Of a stretch of DNA of 64,000 bases, positions 34,281 to 49,358 are shown in pieces; the first letter of the stretch is position 1; the number at the start of each line of letters is the position of its first letter. The notes below the pieces were generated by a model that did no database searches, was not told where the DNA came from, and saw only the letters and a list, made by a program, of their open reading frames with translations. The DNA is taken from assembly GCA_007922195.1 (NCBI GenBank), contig ML682123.1:1120751-1184750 (forward strand), in the 5' to 3' direction. This stretch comes from Podocnemis expansa (Eukaryota; Chordata; Testudines; Podocnemididae). The translations under genes were made by a program, and so were the position numbers.

Positions 34281-34876
34281 TATGAGTCTGAGTGTGGGGA
34301 GTCAGGGCATTATTTGTGGCTGGTCAGGAAGTCAGACTTCACTGTCACCCACCAGTGTTGGAAGAACCTTCTCTCCTTTTGCAGCATGCTATGACCTTGG
34401 CATTTTCAGGTGGTCTTTATGCTAGGCACCTTCTCCCCTGGTAAGTGAACAGGTCGGTATGAGTTTTTACAACTCTGTGCTCTTTACCAAAAAGTTCTCC
34501 TGACCCAAATAGTCAGCAGCATTGACAGATCTCTATGGCTGTGTTCACACAGCCCCCTTATTTCGAAACAACGGAGGTTGTTTTGAAATAAGGTTTTGGC
34601 TGTTCACACGACGCATGGTTGTTTCGGAACAACAGTTCCCGTTGTCCTGAAACAACCGCGTTGTTCCGAAACAAGTTAAACCCCATGTGGGGATGAAGCA
34701 ACGTTGTTCCAAAACAAGTTGTTTCAAAACAACACCGTACGAACGTGTTGTTTCGAAACAACGGTTGTATCAAACCAACCATCTGACCTTCCTCCCAGGT
34801 GCCCAGCACCCTGGGGAACAGGAAGTTCCAGTCTGGGCGTGCCTGTCAGCCAGCGTGCACGCTGCCTGACAGGCAC

Positions 34877-36679
34877 ATGGCCACCCAGGAAGGCCCCTCC
34901 ACTGGGGAGCGACGCAGGGCCCCACTATGGACCAGGAAGGATACCCTGTGCCTGCTGGGGATCTGGCAACACCCAGACATCCTGTCCCGGTTCCAGTCAT
35001 CGCACCGGAACCAGGATGTATACGAGGACATCACTGCAAAGATGTCTGCAGCGGGCCACCCCTGAACCCTGGAGCAGGTCCGGAGCAAAATCAAAAAGCT
35101 CCGACAGGAGCATGCCCAGACCTGGGAGGCCCGGGAGCTCCAGGGGGCAGGGAGCTCCATCACCTGCCCCTATTATGACGAGCTCCACACCTTCCTGGGT
35201 CCAGAGCCCAGCGGCCACCCTGCTGAGGCTCTGGACTCAGGAGGGCATCCGAGCCCCTCGTCAGGCCCAGAGGCCCAGGGCTCTGACGTGTCGGTCGGGG
35301 GGCCTCCGGCCGCGCCACCACCATCTGTGGCAGAGGCCACCCCCAGCAGCCCCGAGCTCTTTGCCAGGCCTGAGGCGGAGAGCAGCGGGGAGGACCAGGG
35401 GCCGACCACCGCCTCAGGGTTCGACACAGAGCCGGGGACGGCACGACGGACGTCTGGATCCCCTGTCGGTAAGTACCCCCCCCCACCGAGGCACACAGGG
35501 CTGGGCCTGTCCAGCAGGTCCCAGGCAGCGAGGGGGCCAGGGCTGGGTACCAGGGCAGGTAGGGCACAGGGTTGGTGGGTGCAAAGCCATCCCCATGGCC
35601 ACAGGTCCCACGGGGATGGGTGGCACTGGGCGCACAGGGGCCCGTGCGCCCGGGGGCGGTGGACAGGGGCCGGCTGGCGGAGATTCGGCCGCATCCCGGG
35701 TGGGGTGGACAGCATGCGGGCCACACCACTGGCAGATAGCCATGGGGGGCCCCCTAGATCGAGGTGTGACCGAGTCCAGCCCACCCCTGTGGGCACAACC
35801 GGCACATCCGCCCCCTGGGTACGGTTCCCAGATGGCAGGCAGGAGGAGGATGTGGTCCCCCTTGTACCGTCCTGTGCCTCTTTCTAGCCTCACAGTCCCA
35901 GTCTGGCAGGCTGTCTAAAATACAGGGGTTTGCCAGGCATCTGACCGGAGGGGTGGAAGGAGCCTGCACTGCCATAGAATACTGGTCTGTACAGGCAGGT
36001 GGTCCAGGGCCCCCTACACCCCGACGACTACCCCAGCCAGACAAAGTCGCCGCCCAGGGTCCCTCAATGTCCCCCGCCGGGTACTGCCCTGGCCTCATTT
36101 CCGAGGCCTTGGGGACTGGCAACCCCACCTCGGGATCCCGGGACCCTCTGGCAGTCAGGGCAGGGGTGTGTGCAGCGGACAGGCGCGAACAGAAAGGGCC
36201 AACAGGTGGCAGGGGCTGACTGTGTCCTCTGCTTCCCTCCGGCAGGTCGCAGGGCTGCCCCTCACCAGCTACCACCGCCACCGGCAGCTGGACGCCAGAG
36301 CCCCTGGGCACACCGGCGGTGGAGGAGGGCCCCACGGACCCGCTTGGAGCTCCTCGAGGCCCTGGAGGACCTGGGCGAAAAGATGAAGGCCTCCACCCAG
36401 GCCTGGTGACAGGAGCAGTGCCAGCGGCTGGAACATGTCATTGAGGTGGAGACCGAGCTAGCCACCGCCCTGGGCCGCCTCGCTGACCAGCTGCCGGCTG
36501 CCATCAGAGAGCTTGCCGCACAGCTGCCACCACCACAGCCTGCGGGGGGCTCACCGCCCGGACCTCCCCAGAGGCAACACCGGCTGGAAGGTGGCTGTGG
36601 GCGTGGCTGGGGTGCGCCACCCCCCCCCCCCCGAGCCACCCCCGGGCCTTGCCTGACCTCCCCCCTTCCCCCTGGACTT
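34877..36679 (+). pseudogene. Harbinger Myb/SANT-like protein, two stops
   Basis: Exon 1 (34877-35468) encodes a trihelix/SANT-like domain (LLGIWQHPDILSRFQSSHRN, TLEQVRSKIKKLRQEH) and a Ser/Pro/Gly-rich linker. Exon 2 (from 36246) encodes a leucine-rich helix (LELLEALEDLGEKMKAS, then ETELATALGRLADQL), probably for dimer or transposase contact. Splice sites are GTAAGT and CCGGCAG with matching phase 1. TGA replaces an expected Arg codon at 35063 and near 36408; both fit CpG decay of CGA. A C14 run at about 36620 probably shifts the end. AATAAA is at 36764. In such elements this protein carries the transposase to DNA ends and into the nucleus. Confidence 0.7.
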
Positions 36680-36897
36680 TTACATCCCCTCCCCTCCCAG
36701 GTTGCTGCCCCCTCCCTGACACCCCTGGAACCCCCTCCCCCCCTGCCCCAAACCCCCGTTGTTAATAAACCCTGTTGCACCGTCTTTTTGTGTGTCAGTC
36801 TTTTTATTGGGGTTGGTGGACAGTGCGGTTGTACGGGTGGGGGCTGGCTGTGGGTGGATGGGGGAGAGGGTGGTGTAGGGCAGGGCGGGCCTGGCCC

Positions 36898-38268
36898 TCA
36901 CAGGTCCCCTTTCGTGAATGCGACCCGGAGGGCATCGCGCACGGCGAGGGCCCGTCGGGATGGCTGTTCCCTTGTGGGCACGGGTCCAGGCTCCGTGAGG
37001 TCCGCGGCGAGGAGTCGGGCCTCGGCTTCCCACGCTGGCTGGATGGGCTTTCCCTGCAGGTCGCTGTAATTGTTGAGGACCACACATGCCCCAATGACGT
37101 GGGGCAGGGTCCTCTCTGCAAGGTGGAGACGGGTGAGCAGGCACCACCAGCGGGCCTTGAGGCGGCCGAACGCCTGCTCCACGACCTGGCAGCTGCCGGT
37201 CAGGCGTTGGTTGAAAAGCTGCCTGCTCGGGTCCAGGGGCCCTGCATATGGCCGCATGAGCCAGGGCCGCAAGGGGTTGGCCGCGTCGGCCACGACGAGG
37301 ATGGGCACCACTATGCCCCCGAGATGGATGTTGTGCTGGGGGAAGAAGGTGCCCGCCTCCATGTCCCGGTGGAGGGAGGAGTTCCGGAGGACCCGGGCGT
37401 CGTGAGCCCTCCCTGGCCATCTGACATAGATGTTCTGGAAGCGGCCCTGGTGGTCCACGAGGGCCTGCAGGAGCATGGAGTGGTACCCTCGCCGGTTGCG
37501 GTACTCCGCTGCCCTGTGCTCCGGGGCTCGCACAGGGATGTGGGTGGCATCAAGGACCCACACACAGTTGGGGAAACCGAGGGCAGCCATCCCCGGGATG
37601 ATGTCCTGAAGCTGCCCCGCTCTCACCAGGCGCCGCATCAGGACCTGGTTGATGGCCCTGGCGACCTCGCGGAGGATGGCACAGATGGTGGATCGCCCGA
37701 CTCTGAAGAGGTGTGCCACTGCCCGGTGGGACTCTGGAGTGGCCATCTTCCATAGGGCAATGGCCACCCTTTTGTCCACCGGGATGGCATGCCTCATCGG
37801 GGTGTCTCTGCGGTGCAGGTACGGGGCGAGCTCCATGACCAGGGCAGTGAAGCTGGCCCTGGTCATGCAGAGGTTGCGCCACCAGTCCTCGTTGCCCCAG
37901 GTGCGCAGGATGACCCACTCCCACCAGTCTGGGTTGGTTTCCCGAACCCAGAGCTGGCGGGGCACAGGGGAGGGCAGGGGCATGAGGTCTGCCCTGAGTA
38001 TGAGGTGGATGAGGGCCTGGTGTGGAGGCTGGGCACCCTCTGCGTCCACAAACAGGGTGGCCCGCATGTGCAGGGCACCCTGCAGGCGGGCAGAGGGTCC
38101 CTGGGTGGCACGGCACCGTCTGGGCTGCCGGGCACTGTCCATGGCTTGCAGCACGCTGCTAGCCTGGGTGGACAGGGAAGTGAGGTCAGGGCTGGCTTTT
38201 ATGGGATTGGCTAGCAACATGGCTGCCGACATGGCCCAGTGAGGTGGCCATATTGCCACATCTCCCAT
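36898..38268 (-). CDS. HARBI1-type DDE transposase, intact frame
   Basis: 456 codons open from ATG at 38268 to the stop at 36898. The catalytic triad is visible: Asp240 in VWVLDATHIP, Asp290 in PGRAHDARVL and Glu364 in VVEQAFGRLKARWW. The N-terminal helix-turn-helix-like block HRAVAHLFRVGRSTICAILR precedes it. Length is slightly above the 350-450 residues usual in the family. It has a poly(A) signal on the - strand at 36803-36808. The enzyme would cut at terminal repeats and insert at TWA-like 3-bp targets. This is the one fully open transposon protein in the window; expression is unproven. Confidence 0.85.
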   Translation of the reverse strand: MGDVAIWPPHWAMSAAMLLANPIKASPDLTSLSTQASSVLQAMDSARQPRRCRATQGPSARLQGALHMRATLFVDAEGAQPPHQALIHLILRADLMPLPSPVPRQLWVRETNPDWWEWVILRTWGNEDWWRNLCMTRASFTALVMELAPYLHRRDTPMRHAIPVDKRVAIALWKMATPESHRAVAHLFRVGRSTICAILREVARAINQVLMRRLVRAGQLQDIIPGMAALGFPNCVWVLDATHIPVRAPEHRAAEYRNRRGYHSMLLQALVDHQGRFQNIYVRWPGRAHDARVLRNSSLHRDMEAGTFFPQHNIHLGGIVVPILVVADAANPLRPWLMRPYAGPLDPSRQLFNQRLTGSCQVVEQAFGRLKARWWCLLTRLHLAERTLPHVIGACVVLNNYSDLQGKPIQPAWEAEARLLAADLTEPGPVPTREQPSRRALAVRDALRVAFTKGDL

Positions 38269-38462
38269 GGTGCCCTGCCCCTGGGGCGAAATAGCATGCC
38301 CACTGTGTGAACCTGCTATTTTGATTCCTGCTTTTTTTTCTTATTTTGAATTAGCATTTTGTTAATTTGAAATAAGTTGTTTCGGAATAAGCGTTATTTC
38401 GATATATGGTTGTTTCAAAACAACTGTATCGAAATAACCCGCTGTGTGAGAACACAGCCTAT

Positions 38463-41400
38463 GAGTTCTGTGCACATAGATGTTCCTGGCTCATGTGGGA
38501 TAGCACCTGGAATTCCTTCAGGGTGATTCATGCCAAAATCCTAGTGGTGGTTATGGAGACCCTCCACTTTTAGATGTGCTTACACTGCATACTTCAGCCC
38601 AGGTTCTGACTCAGGTTTGAGCACAAGCCTCCCTATTGCATACACATAAATCAGTCTGACTTCAGTCAGCAAGGACTCATGACTCAAGTTGTAGGACTCT
38701 GCTAGGGGGTAAGTCTGGCTCCTGTTATTTAGAAGAGTGGGGACAGCTCACACTGTAGCCCTGGGCAGTGGAATGGTTGAATGGACATGTTAGCATGGCT
38801 GGGACATGGAATCTAGCAACTGCAAACCCAATTTGCAATGCCACCTGGATGCTCAAGCCTGGCTTGGAAACACCAAGGTGACAAGCCCAGGTCCTACAAA
38901 CACAGACTGTGTGTGCAGTATAGACATGGCAAAACTGGAATGGGAGTACTGGTAATTCCTCTATGTGCAGTGAGACCCTTTTCCTTTGTCCTGCTTTTTT
39001 TCTTAAATAACTGTCCTCTGCTTTGGAAGAGTTAGGTGGTCACTAGTAGTTCCAATGTTCCCTGGTGGTATCTGCTGGCCAGAAGGTGTTGGACATGTAA
39101 TTAAGGTTTCTGGGAGAAATACAGTGACATGTAAGAAGACTACCAGTGAGGTGGGACTTTGGCCACTGCCCTAAAGCAGTAATGGCTGGAAGCTAGAGGC
39201 TGGGCATTACCTTAATAGACCACAGAAGGGTTACAATGAAATGGTGCCCTGAGTTGTTGAATGAGCCAGCACAGGTAGTGCGGCCGAGAACTTGTAAGGG
39301 GAATTGAGAAGTGCTCCCTTGTCTTTATTGTGGTGTGTTGAAAACAGTATTAAAACTGATCAGTGACTTTAAATTCTCTCAGTGTTTCCTGGACTTGTAG
39401 AGAAGCCTATGGCCAGAGTCAGTTTTGCAGAGAGCTGGCCTAGAGCCAAGGTGCATTGAGTTGTGCCTCTCTGTTTGTTTAGGGAACAGCCTGTTTTTTC
39501 TCTCTCCTGTGTGTCATCATTTGGGATTCTAAGCATTTAGTTATGTTATGGTGTAACCTTCCAGCCAAGGCATTAATGTTTTTAATCTGCCTTCTCGGTA
39601 CGTTTGCCATGAAGCATAACAGGTATGCAAGGTGTCTGTGAGAAGATCAGAAGGAGAAGTATACTGAAATTTCTTCAGTCCTGCTCCTTTTCTTCAGAAA
39701 AATATCAGTGAAATAGAATAGATGCATCTGTTCATGGCAGTGAGGTTTTCTTTTCTTAAAACCAAACTTTGAGAAGTTGTGGGCTTTATGACAAAAACGT
39801 TGCTTCTCTTTTTCTGAGAAAAAATTCAAAATTTGCATGGGAAAAATGAGTGTTATCTGCATGTGAGGACAGTGGTTTCTGCTCTAAGTGGCAGTGGGAG
39901 ATGCCTTATAAACTGGTATTTTATTAATTGAAATAAAAAAAAGTGCCAGAACCAATTGAGGTCAGGAGGGGGATCTTCATGACAGAAACTGAACAGAACC
40001 TGATGGAGATCTGGGCATGTTAGGTGCTGTACAAACCTCAGACATACTCAGGGTGCCTGTTGAGAGAAGCACTGTACAGATCTCAACTGAAAAACTAACC
40101 AGACAGAAGAAAAGTTTTCTGCTGAGCCTTTAAATCCCTTACATTCAACTGAATGTCATGGCTCTGTTTTGATGTTTGTCAATTTGTCTGTAATACAGTA
40201 CCTTTTGAGCACAATAGCTAATCTGTCCTCATCTCAGCGAGGTATGTTCCAAGTTCTGTTGATATCACAGAGCTAATTTTCTCAGGAAGAAAGCAATGTG
40301 TCAGACTGGGATGCTCCCAACGTACCTGGATTCATTTAGCAATTCATAGGCACAGTCCCAAGGCACTTTAAAGGAAAATAACATTGCTGTTTACCACTGT
40401 TAACACCAAAGCAAATTAACCTGTAGCATGTGACTTTTGGAAATGAACAGGTGATCCCTTCTCAGCATTGACAATGTTCTGAGGAGACGTTACAAAAAAA
40501 ACGTAACCCAATTGCCCCAGAGGTTTTGTTAATATTTGGGGCCTTGCCAGATTCTTTCTATAGGAAGATGAGGACAATACTATGAGTCAGGTCTATGTTT
40601 TGAAGAAATCCTGTTTGTTCACAAAGAAAGCACACACAAAACACTACTTCCCTGAACTCACTAGGAACAAACCACAGCAGGCTGCTCTGTTGCTAGTTTA
40701 CTAAGGCTGCATCTTCATCCAGTCCTGTGTTGCACAAAGCTGTCCCTCCACTGCTTCTCTCATTGGTGGTTGTCTCTTGCCTCTTCACACACTGATTACT
40801 CTTGCTTTTGCAACTAGTTCCTCAACTACACAGTTTCATTCAGGTTTCACCATATGACTAGTTGCCCTTTAAGGTGGCTTCTACTGTGTCACATCATATA
40901 GGGGCTTCCTTATTGCTTCCATTCAGTTTGAATAAAAGGTGTTTAGCACAACAGTTGCTTAAACCAGGGCTCTGATTGTACAGTTTTCATTTGGTTTAAT
41001 TTTTCTTTCTTTCAAGTTTTTAAAGAAAGTACAAATCTAGCTCATTTTCAAAATAAAGCGTTACTCTGAAATGAAACATCCACGTCTTTTGCTTGGAAAA
41101 TGTCAAAGAAAATGGTGACTGGCCATTGTCCATGGTCTTGCTGACTCAGCTCTCCCCAGTCACGTAATGTTGGAATCCATCATGACAATTTCAAAAGAAC
41201 GATTTCACAGGACTGACTGAAGTTTGCGAGACGTACAGGGCAGATTCCTTAAATCATTACTTGAGTAATGCAAAGAGAAAGTTGACAGCATCCAAGCATT
41301 AAGGTGGAAAATGACTCTTAATTCAAGCGCCATGATAATCTCAGCTCAGTAATGCCCTATTTCCTTACCACCGTGGTATCTTTTACACAGGGCCAGAATA

Positions 41401-41640
41401 AGCACAACCCATCAATAACTCTAACCCCATGATAATTTTACCTTATGATAACTGTGTCTCTGTCCTAGGTACTATGTTTGTGTCTTTCTTCTGGGCACAT
41501 TCAGTTGGCAATAACACATGGAAGTAAAAACCACCATAGGCCTCCAATTATTGACTTGGGCCACTGCACGTTTTCATTTGGTTTTCCAGGAGGCCCTTAC
41601 TGGGGTGACATCACACAGACCTGAATGAAAGCAGTCACAT
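38463..41640. other. Long unassigned intergenic region
   Basis: No coding region or named transposon could be supported. Short open frames lack homology signals. A CTAACCC/ATGATAA-type degenerate repeat occurs at 41410-41460, like that in intron 2 of gene B. Confidence 0.4.
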
Positions 41641-41745
41641 CTTCTTCAGCATGTTGAATTTAGTTGTACTTATTTCCTTGCTTGGGTTACCAGGAAATAA
41701 GTTCACATTATTCTCTATAGATCCAGGGAGGGGCACACAGGTGCC

Positions 41746-41753
41746 CATAAAAA
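41746..41753 (+). promoter_or_regulatory. TATA-like box of protease gene C
   Basis: CATAAAAA followed by CCTGCCCAAGCA, 94 bp before the start codon, matching the promoter block of gene B. Confidence 0.5.
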
Positions 41754-41846
41754 CCTGCCCAAGCACTTTTATTCCACAGTCATGGTTTGGCTGGAACAAT
41801 GGAAGCAGCTATGTTCAGCCAAGACAGCTCTGGGGAAGGTGGAAGC

Positions 41847-44894
<3,048 letters not shown>

Positions 44895-45129
44895 CTCCTT
44901 CCTCCATTGGAACACCACTCTCCTGCCCTTATGTCCCTACTCCATTCATCCAGGAGTGAAACACTGCACTGCCTGGGGTCAGCATGAGAAGCAGATAGGG
45001 GAGCACATCTGAGATCTACCAGCAACAGTTGCATTCCTGAATCTGTAGAAAGTCTGAGCCAGTTGTGCTGAGATGGGAGAGTTGCAATGAATGTGACTGA
45101 TGGTTTTTAAGGCAGGATCTGTTTTTGGT

Positions 45130-45890
45130 TCTATGCTAAGAACATAAGAATGGAAATATTTGGTCAGACTGATAGTCCATCTTGTCTAACTCCTGAACTT
45201 CCGACAGTGGCCAATGGCAGGTGCTTCAGAAGGAATGGACAGAAAGGAACAATTATTAAATGATCTGTCCTCTGCCATCCATCCTTAGCTTCTGGCAGTG
45301 AGAGGCTTAGAGAAACCCAGACCATGGGGTTACCTCCCTGACCACCTTGACTTATAAACATTGTTGGATGTAACTGCCATCAACTTATTAATTCTTTTTT
45401 AACCAAATTATGCTTGCGACCTTCACAACATCCCTGGCAATGTGTTCCACAGGTTGGCTGTGTGTTTTGTGAAGAAGTACTTTTTTTTTGTTTCTTTTAA
45501 ACCTTCTGCCTATTAATGTCAGCATGTGACCCTGGCTTTTGTATGCAACGAAGTGGATAACACTCTCACATTCACTTTTTTCCACACCATCATGATTTTA
45601 TGGAACTGTGTAATGCCACTGTTTAAATCATCTCTTTTCCAGGATGAAAAGTCCTAGCTGTTTTTTATATCTGTTCACATGGAAGCTGTACCATACTCAT
45701 AATCTTTAGTGTTGCCTTTCCTTGTTTCTTTTCCAATCCTAGTATATTTTCTTTTAGATGTGGCAACCAAAACTGCATATAGGATTCAAGGTATAGGCAC
45801 ATGATGGATTTATATTGTAGCCTTTTATTTAATGATGTATTTAATAATTTCATATGAGAGCACTGTGTGTATGGCTCTGGTTGCAACAAA
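45130..45890 (-). mobile_element. Old CR1-type LINE, 3' part
   Basis: The + strand starts with AAGAACATAAGAATGG, the inverted CR1 tail of the type seen at 16035. Further in, the - strand reads the C-terminal block SIMCLYLESYMQFWLPHLKE followed by a decayed QRRATKMI region, equivalent to 16691-17335. Heavily diverged. Confidence 0.75.
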
Positions 45891-45899
45891 GTGAAATTG

Positions 45900-46202
45900 T
45901 CTCTGGTGCTTTTCTTGAAGTTGGAGGCTCTGGCGTTGTGAAGTGAAGTCCAAAGATAATGACCACAGAAACAGTGACAAGGGCAAAGTCTTGTCTACAT
46001 GACAAATTTTATTAAAGCAATAAGTAAAGTTACAATTGCCTGTGAATGTATAAATCCCACAAAATCTCTGTAGTAATTATGACTGATGGACCTCTCACCA
46101 ACTGACCATCAGCTGAGGTTTAGCTCTTGTTTACATTTTTCCTGTGGATATTTCCAAACATGGAACCCTTTATATTATTCTAATTATAACTATACTTAAC
46201 AC
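45900..46202. other. Spacer
   Basis: AT-rich, no gene or repeat named. Confidence 0.4.
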
Positions 46203-46210
46203 CTTATGCA

Positions 46211-46761
46211 CAGTGTCAGCCCTAGGGCGAAACGTGCGATTGCCCCAGGCCGTGAGGGTCTGTGGGCCCCATGCTGTCCTGCTGTGATTAGGTCAGTGTG
46301 AGGCCCAAACCACTGACCCCCCCGCAGCCATTCTGTTCCATATCTGGGAGATGGGGAGAGCTGGCCAAAAGCGGTGGCCAGGGTCAGTGCTCCCACACTG
46401 CCCCCCATTTGCACTGCCTTTGGCTCTCTGCTGTAGGCAGCAGGGAGGGGGTGGGAGGCAGTGCAGGGCCCGCACCACTGGCCCCCCCACCCATGCTGCC
46501 TCTCACCCCCTCCCCACTGCTTCTGCCATGGAGCCAAAGGCAGCGCAAGTAGGAGGGAGGTGCAGGTGCGCTGACCCTGGCCACTGCTTTTGGCCAGCTC
46601 TCCCTGTCCCCTGGATGGGGAACAGCCAGCTCAAGGGCAGACCAGGCCTTCCCCTCCCCTCTGGGCCAGATGGCCCCACCACCCCAGTGCGGGCAGGAGT
46701 CTGGGGGGCCCTGCAGAGGCCGATTCACTCGGGGCCCCACACCCCTCCAGGGACGGCCCTC
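46211..46761. mobile_element. hAT element, GC-rich, non-autonomous
   Basis: Left end CAGTGTCAGCCCTAGGG and inverted right end GAGGGCCGTCCCTGGAGG. Flanks are CTTATGCA (46203-46210) and CTTGTGCA (46762-46769), 7 of 8. It contains the GATTGCCCCAGGCC block shared with 44389-44600. Open frames of up to 179 codons on either strand here have no recognisable domains and reflect GC-rich composition. Confidence 0.7.
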
Positions 46762-46944
46762 CTTGTGCATATGCATACCCTGTTTCCCTTATTTCTGTCT
46801 CCACACACTCCACACACTCCAGGAATATTGGTGTGCTCCATTTTTTTTGGGCAGAGGCAGTCCTGTTTGTGCAATGTGTGGGGCACGTGACAGCATGGAT
46901 CAAATTGGTAGATGAGCAGGTGGGTGGGCCCTTGATGGAGTGGC

Positions 46945-47035
46945 TGGCTTGATGAAGTGGGATTCTGTCCCACAAAAGCTCACGCAATAAATAAATTTGT
47001 TAGTCTTTAAAAGTGCCACCAGTATCATTGTTTGT
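46945..47035 (+). repeat. Penelope-like tail, sense copy
   Basis: GATGAAGTGGGATTCTGTCC, CACAAAAGCTCACGCAATAA, TTTGTTAGTCTTTAAAAGTG. Confidence 0.6.
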
Positions 47036-47044
47036 TAAATCTCA

Positions 47045-47560
47045 GGCTATGCCCACTCATAGAAGGTTAGTTCGAATTAACGTAAATCAAACTAATTAAT
47101 TTGAACTAATAATGGTTAGTTCAAATTAAGTTAATTTGAAGTAACATGGCCCCACTAGAAACCCAATGAGAACTAGCATGTCCATGGACAGGACTTGCTC
47201 ATTCAAATTAGGAGAGGGGCACCATAGGAGGTGTGGCAAGATGGCCCCCAAGAAAAGCCACGCCCCCACCCTATATATAGAAAGAGGAAGGCACCCTGGA
47301 AGGAAGAAGGCCAAAAAGCATTAATTCAAATTAATGGCTAATTTGAACTAACATGGCTACACTGGGTCAATTTGAACCAATAAGTTTGAATTAACCCTCA
47401 CTTTATAGTTAAGTGAGGTTTTATAACTTCAAAGTACAGTTTCATTAATTCAAACTAAAGAATTCCTTAGTCTGAATTAATGAAAGACTGTGTAGCCATG
47501 CATTAATTTAATCTGAATTAATCCTCATTAAATTGTAAGTGTAGACACCCCCTAAGTGTA
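47045..47560. mobile_element. MITE-like AT-rich element
   Basis: Left end GGCTATGCCCACTCATAG resembles the inverted right end GGGGTGTCTACACTTAC. The interior is full of TTAGTTCGAATTAA/AATTCAAATTA inverted repeats like the Harbinger MITEs, plus a CCTATATATAG motif and a block (GGGGCACCATAGGAGGTG) similar to Harbinger ends. The target duplication is unclear. Confidence 0.5.
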
Positions 47561-47749
47561 TACTTGTTACTTAATTATTCTGTAATTATTAGGGGTAAAT
47601 TATTTCTTCAGATATCATCTCAAGTGATGAATCCATTTTTCTTCTGGACTTCGGTACACAAGCATATAGAGGTGTGGGAACTTGATGTGGGTATGCGCTT
47701 TGAATATATTAATGCGTACCTTTCTCTCTAATATCAAGTATGGTGCCTG

Positions 47750-49045
47750 TCTTTAAAATAGGGGATCTGGGGATCTACAGACTATGGAACAGGACCTCAA
47801 GGAATCTGTTTTGGTGCACATGCAGATGATCAAGAACAGTCAGTATGGATTCACCAAAGACATGTCATACCTGATCAACCTGACTACCTTCTGTGATGAG
47901 ATGTCTAGCTCTGTGGATATGCAGTGGATGTGACTTTAGCAAAGCTTTTGATATAATACTCCACAGTGTTCTTGCCAGCAAGTCACAGAATTGTGCGGTG
48001 AATGAATGGACTATAAAGTGGATGGAAAGCTGGCCAGATCATCAAGCTCAATAGGTACTGATCAACGGCTCTATGTCTAGTTGACAGCCAGTAACAAGCA
48101 GAGTGTCCAAGGAGTTGGTCCTGGGGCCAGTTTTGTTCAACATCTTCATTAATGATCCGGAAGATGGGGTGAATTGCACCTGCAGCAAGTTGGGAGATGC
48201 ACTAAGCTGGGGGAAGTGGCACGTATGCTGGAAAGCAGGAATACGATACAGTGACCTAGATAAATTGGAGGATTGGGCCAAAGGAAATCTGATGAGGTTC
48301 AAAAAGGAAAAATGCAGAGTTCTGCAGTTAGAACAGAAGAATCCTGTGTATTGCTACAGACTGGGGACTGACTGGTTTGGCAGCAGTTCTGCAGAAAAGG
48401 ACAAGAAGCTAGATATGAGTCAATGGTGTGCTCTTATTGCCAAGAAGACTAAAGGCATATTGAGCTGCATTAGTAAGAGCACTGCCAGCAGATCGAGGGA
48501 AGTGTTTATTCCACTCTATTTGGCACTGGTGATGCCACATCTGGAGTTCTGTGTCCAGTGTGGGGTCCCCCCTTACAGGAAGGATGTGAACAAATTGTAG
48601 AGAGCCCAGCAGAGGGCAACAAAATGATTAGGGGGCTGGACCACAAGACTTCTGAGAAGAGGTTGTTTAATCTGGGATTGTTTAGTCTGTAGAAGAGAGG
48701 AGTGAAGGAGAATTCAATATCAGCCTTCAACTACTTGAAGGGGCTTCCAGGGAGGATGGAGCTAGGCTCTTTTCAGTGGTGGCAGATGACAGAACTAGGA
48801 GCAATGGTCTGAAGTTGGATCAGAGGAGGTCTAACTTGGATATCAGGAAAAACTTTTTCCTTAGAAGGGTGGCAAAGCCTTGAATGGGTTACTCAGGGAG
48901 GTGGTAAAACCTCCATTCTCAGAGGTTTTTAGGTCACAGCTTGAGAAAGCCCTGGCTGGGATGATTTACTAATGCTTGGTCCTGCATTGAGTAGGAGATT
49001 GAACTAGGACAACCTCCTGAGGTCACTTTTATCCTCTGATTCTGC
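47750..49045 (+). mobile_element. CR1 LINE, 5'-truncated, decayed
   Basis: From the palm ([19 protein letters not shown], 48103 on) through NLMRFKKEKCRVLQLEQKN, SRSREVFIPLYLALVMPHLE and the decayed RAQQRATK block. It ends in the tail TTGAACTAGGACAACCTCCT, GAGGTCACTTTTATCC. The FADD box is replaced by unrelated residues, and frame changes are present upstream (47820-48090). Confidence 0.85.
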
Positions 49046-49358
49046 AACTTGAGGTAGGTTTGTGCTATGTATAGCTTTATAAATATCTTCCTCGCTAACA
49101 TCAACTATAGATGTTTCAGATGAGGTGTCTGTAGATAAAAAGGGGAATGGAAGTAGACTGTATTGAGCTAGATTGATTTTGACCATTTTTCTACTTATAG
49201 TTCTGATCTTTCCTCCCACATAACATAAGGAAAAAATAGCATTTGCAGTGAGAATACTAGGAACAATAATCTATCCTTGCCACTCATTCCATCTCTTTAG
49301 GAGGACTAAAGACTTAATTTGGACTGGTACTGTGTAACATCTCAAACTGTCAAGTTCC

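Larger units (their letters stand above)
34537..38459 (+). mobile_element. Autonomous-type Harbinger transposon
   Basis: The 3923-bp element starts GGCTGTGTTCACACAGC and ends GCTGTGTGAGAACACAGCC, with TAT at both borders (34534-34536, 38460-38462). Subterminal arrays of TTGTTTCGAAACAAC-like palindromes lie at both ends. It encodes the two standard Harbinger proteins convergently: a Myb/SANT-like DNA-binding protein (+) and a DDE transposase (-). Their poly(A) signals meet at about 36764-36808. GC content is much higher than in the flanks. Confidence 0.9.

Noticed and set aside
34704..35918. 404-codon + strand open frame over the Harbinger
   Set aside because: It is a GC-rich shadow frame of the Myb/SANT-like gene; the real frame shows the SANT motifs and proper splice phases.
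35160..36780. Several long - strand frames (172-210 codons)
   Set aside because: Low-complexity Pro/Gly/Arg shadows opposite the Myb-like gene, with no motifs.
36775..38242. 326- and 197-codon + strand frames opposite the transposase
   Set aside because: Antisense shadows of the HARBI1-type gene.
46351..46987. Overlapping 118-179 codon frames on both strands
   Set aside because: All fall in the GC-rich hAT element and downstream sequence; no motifs, opposite strands equally open.
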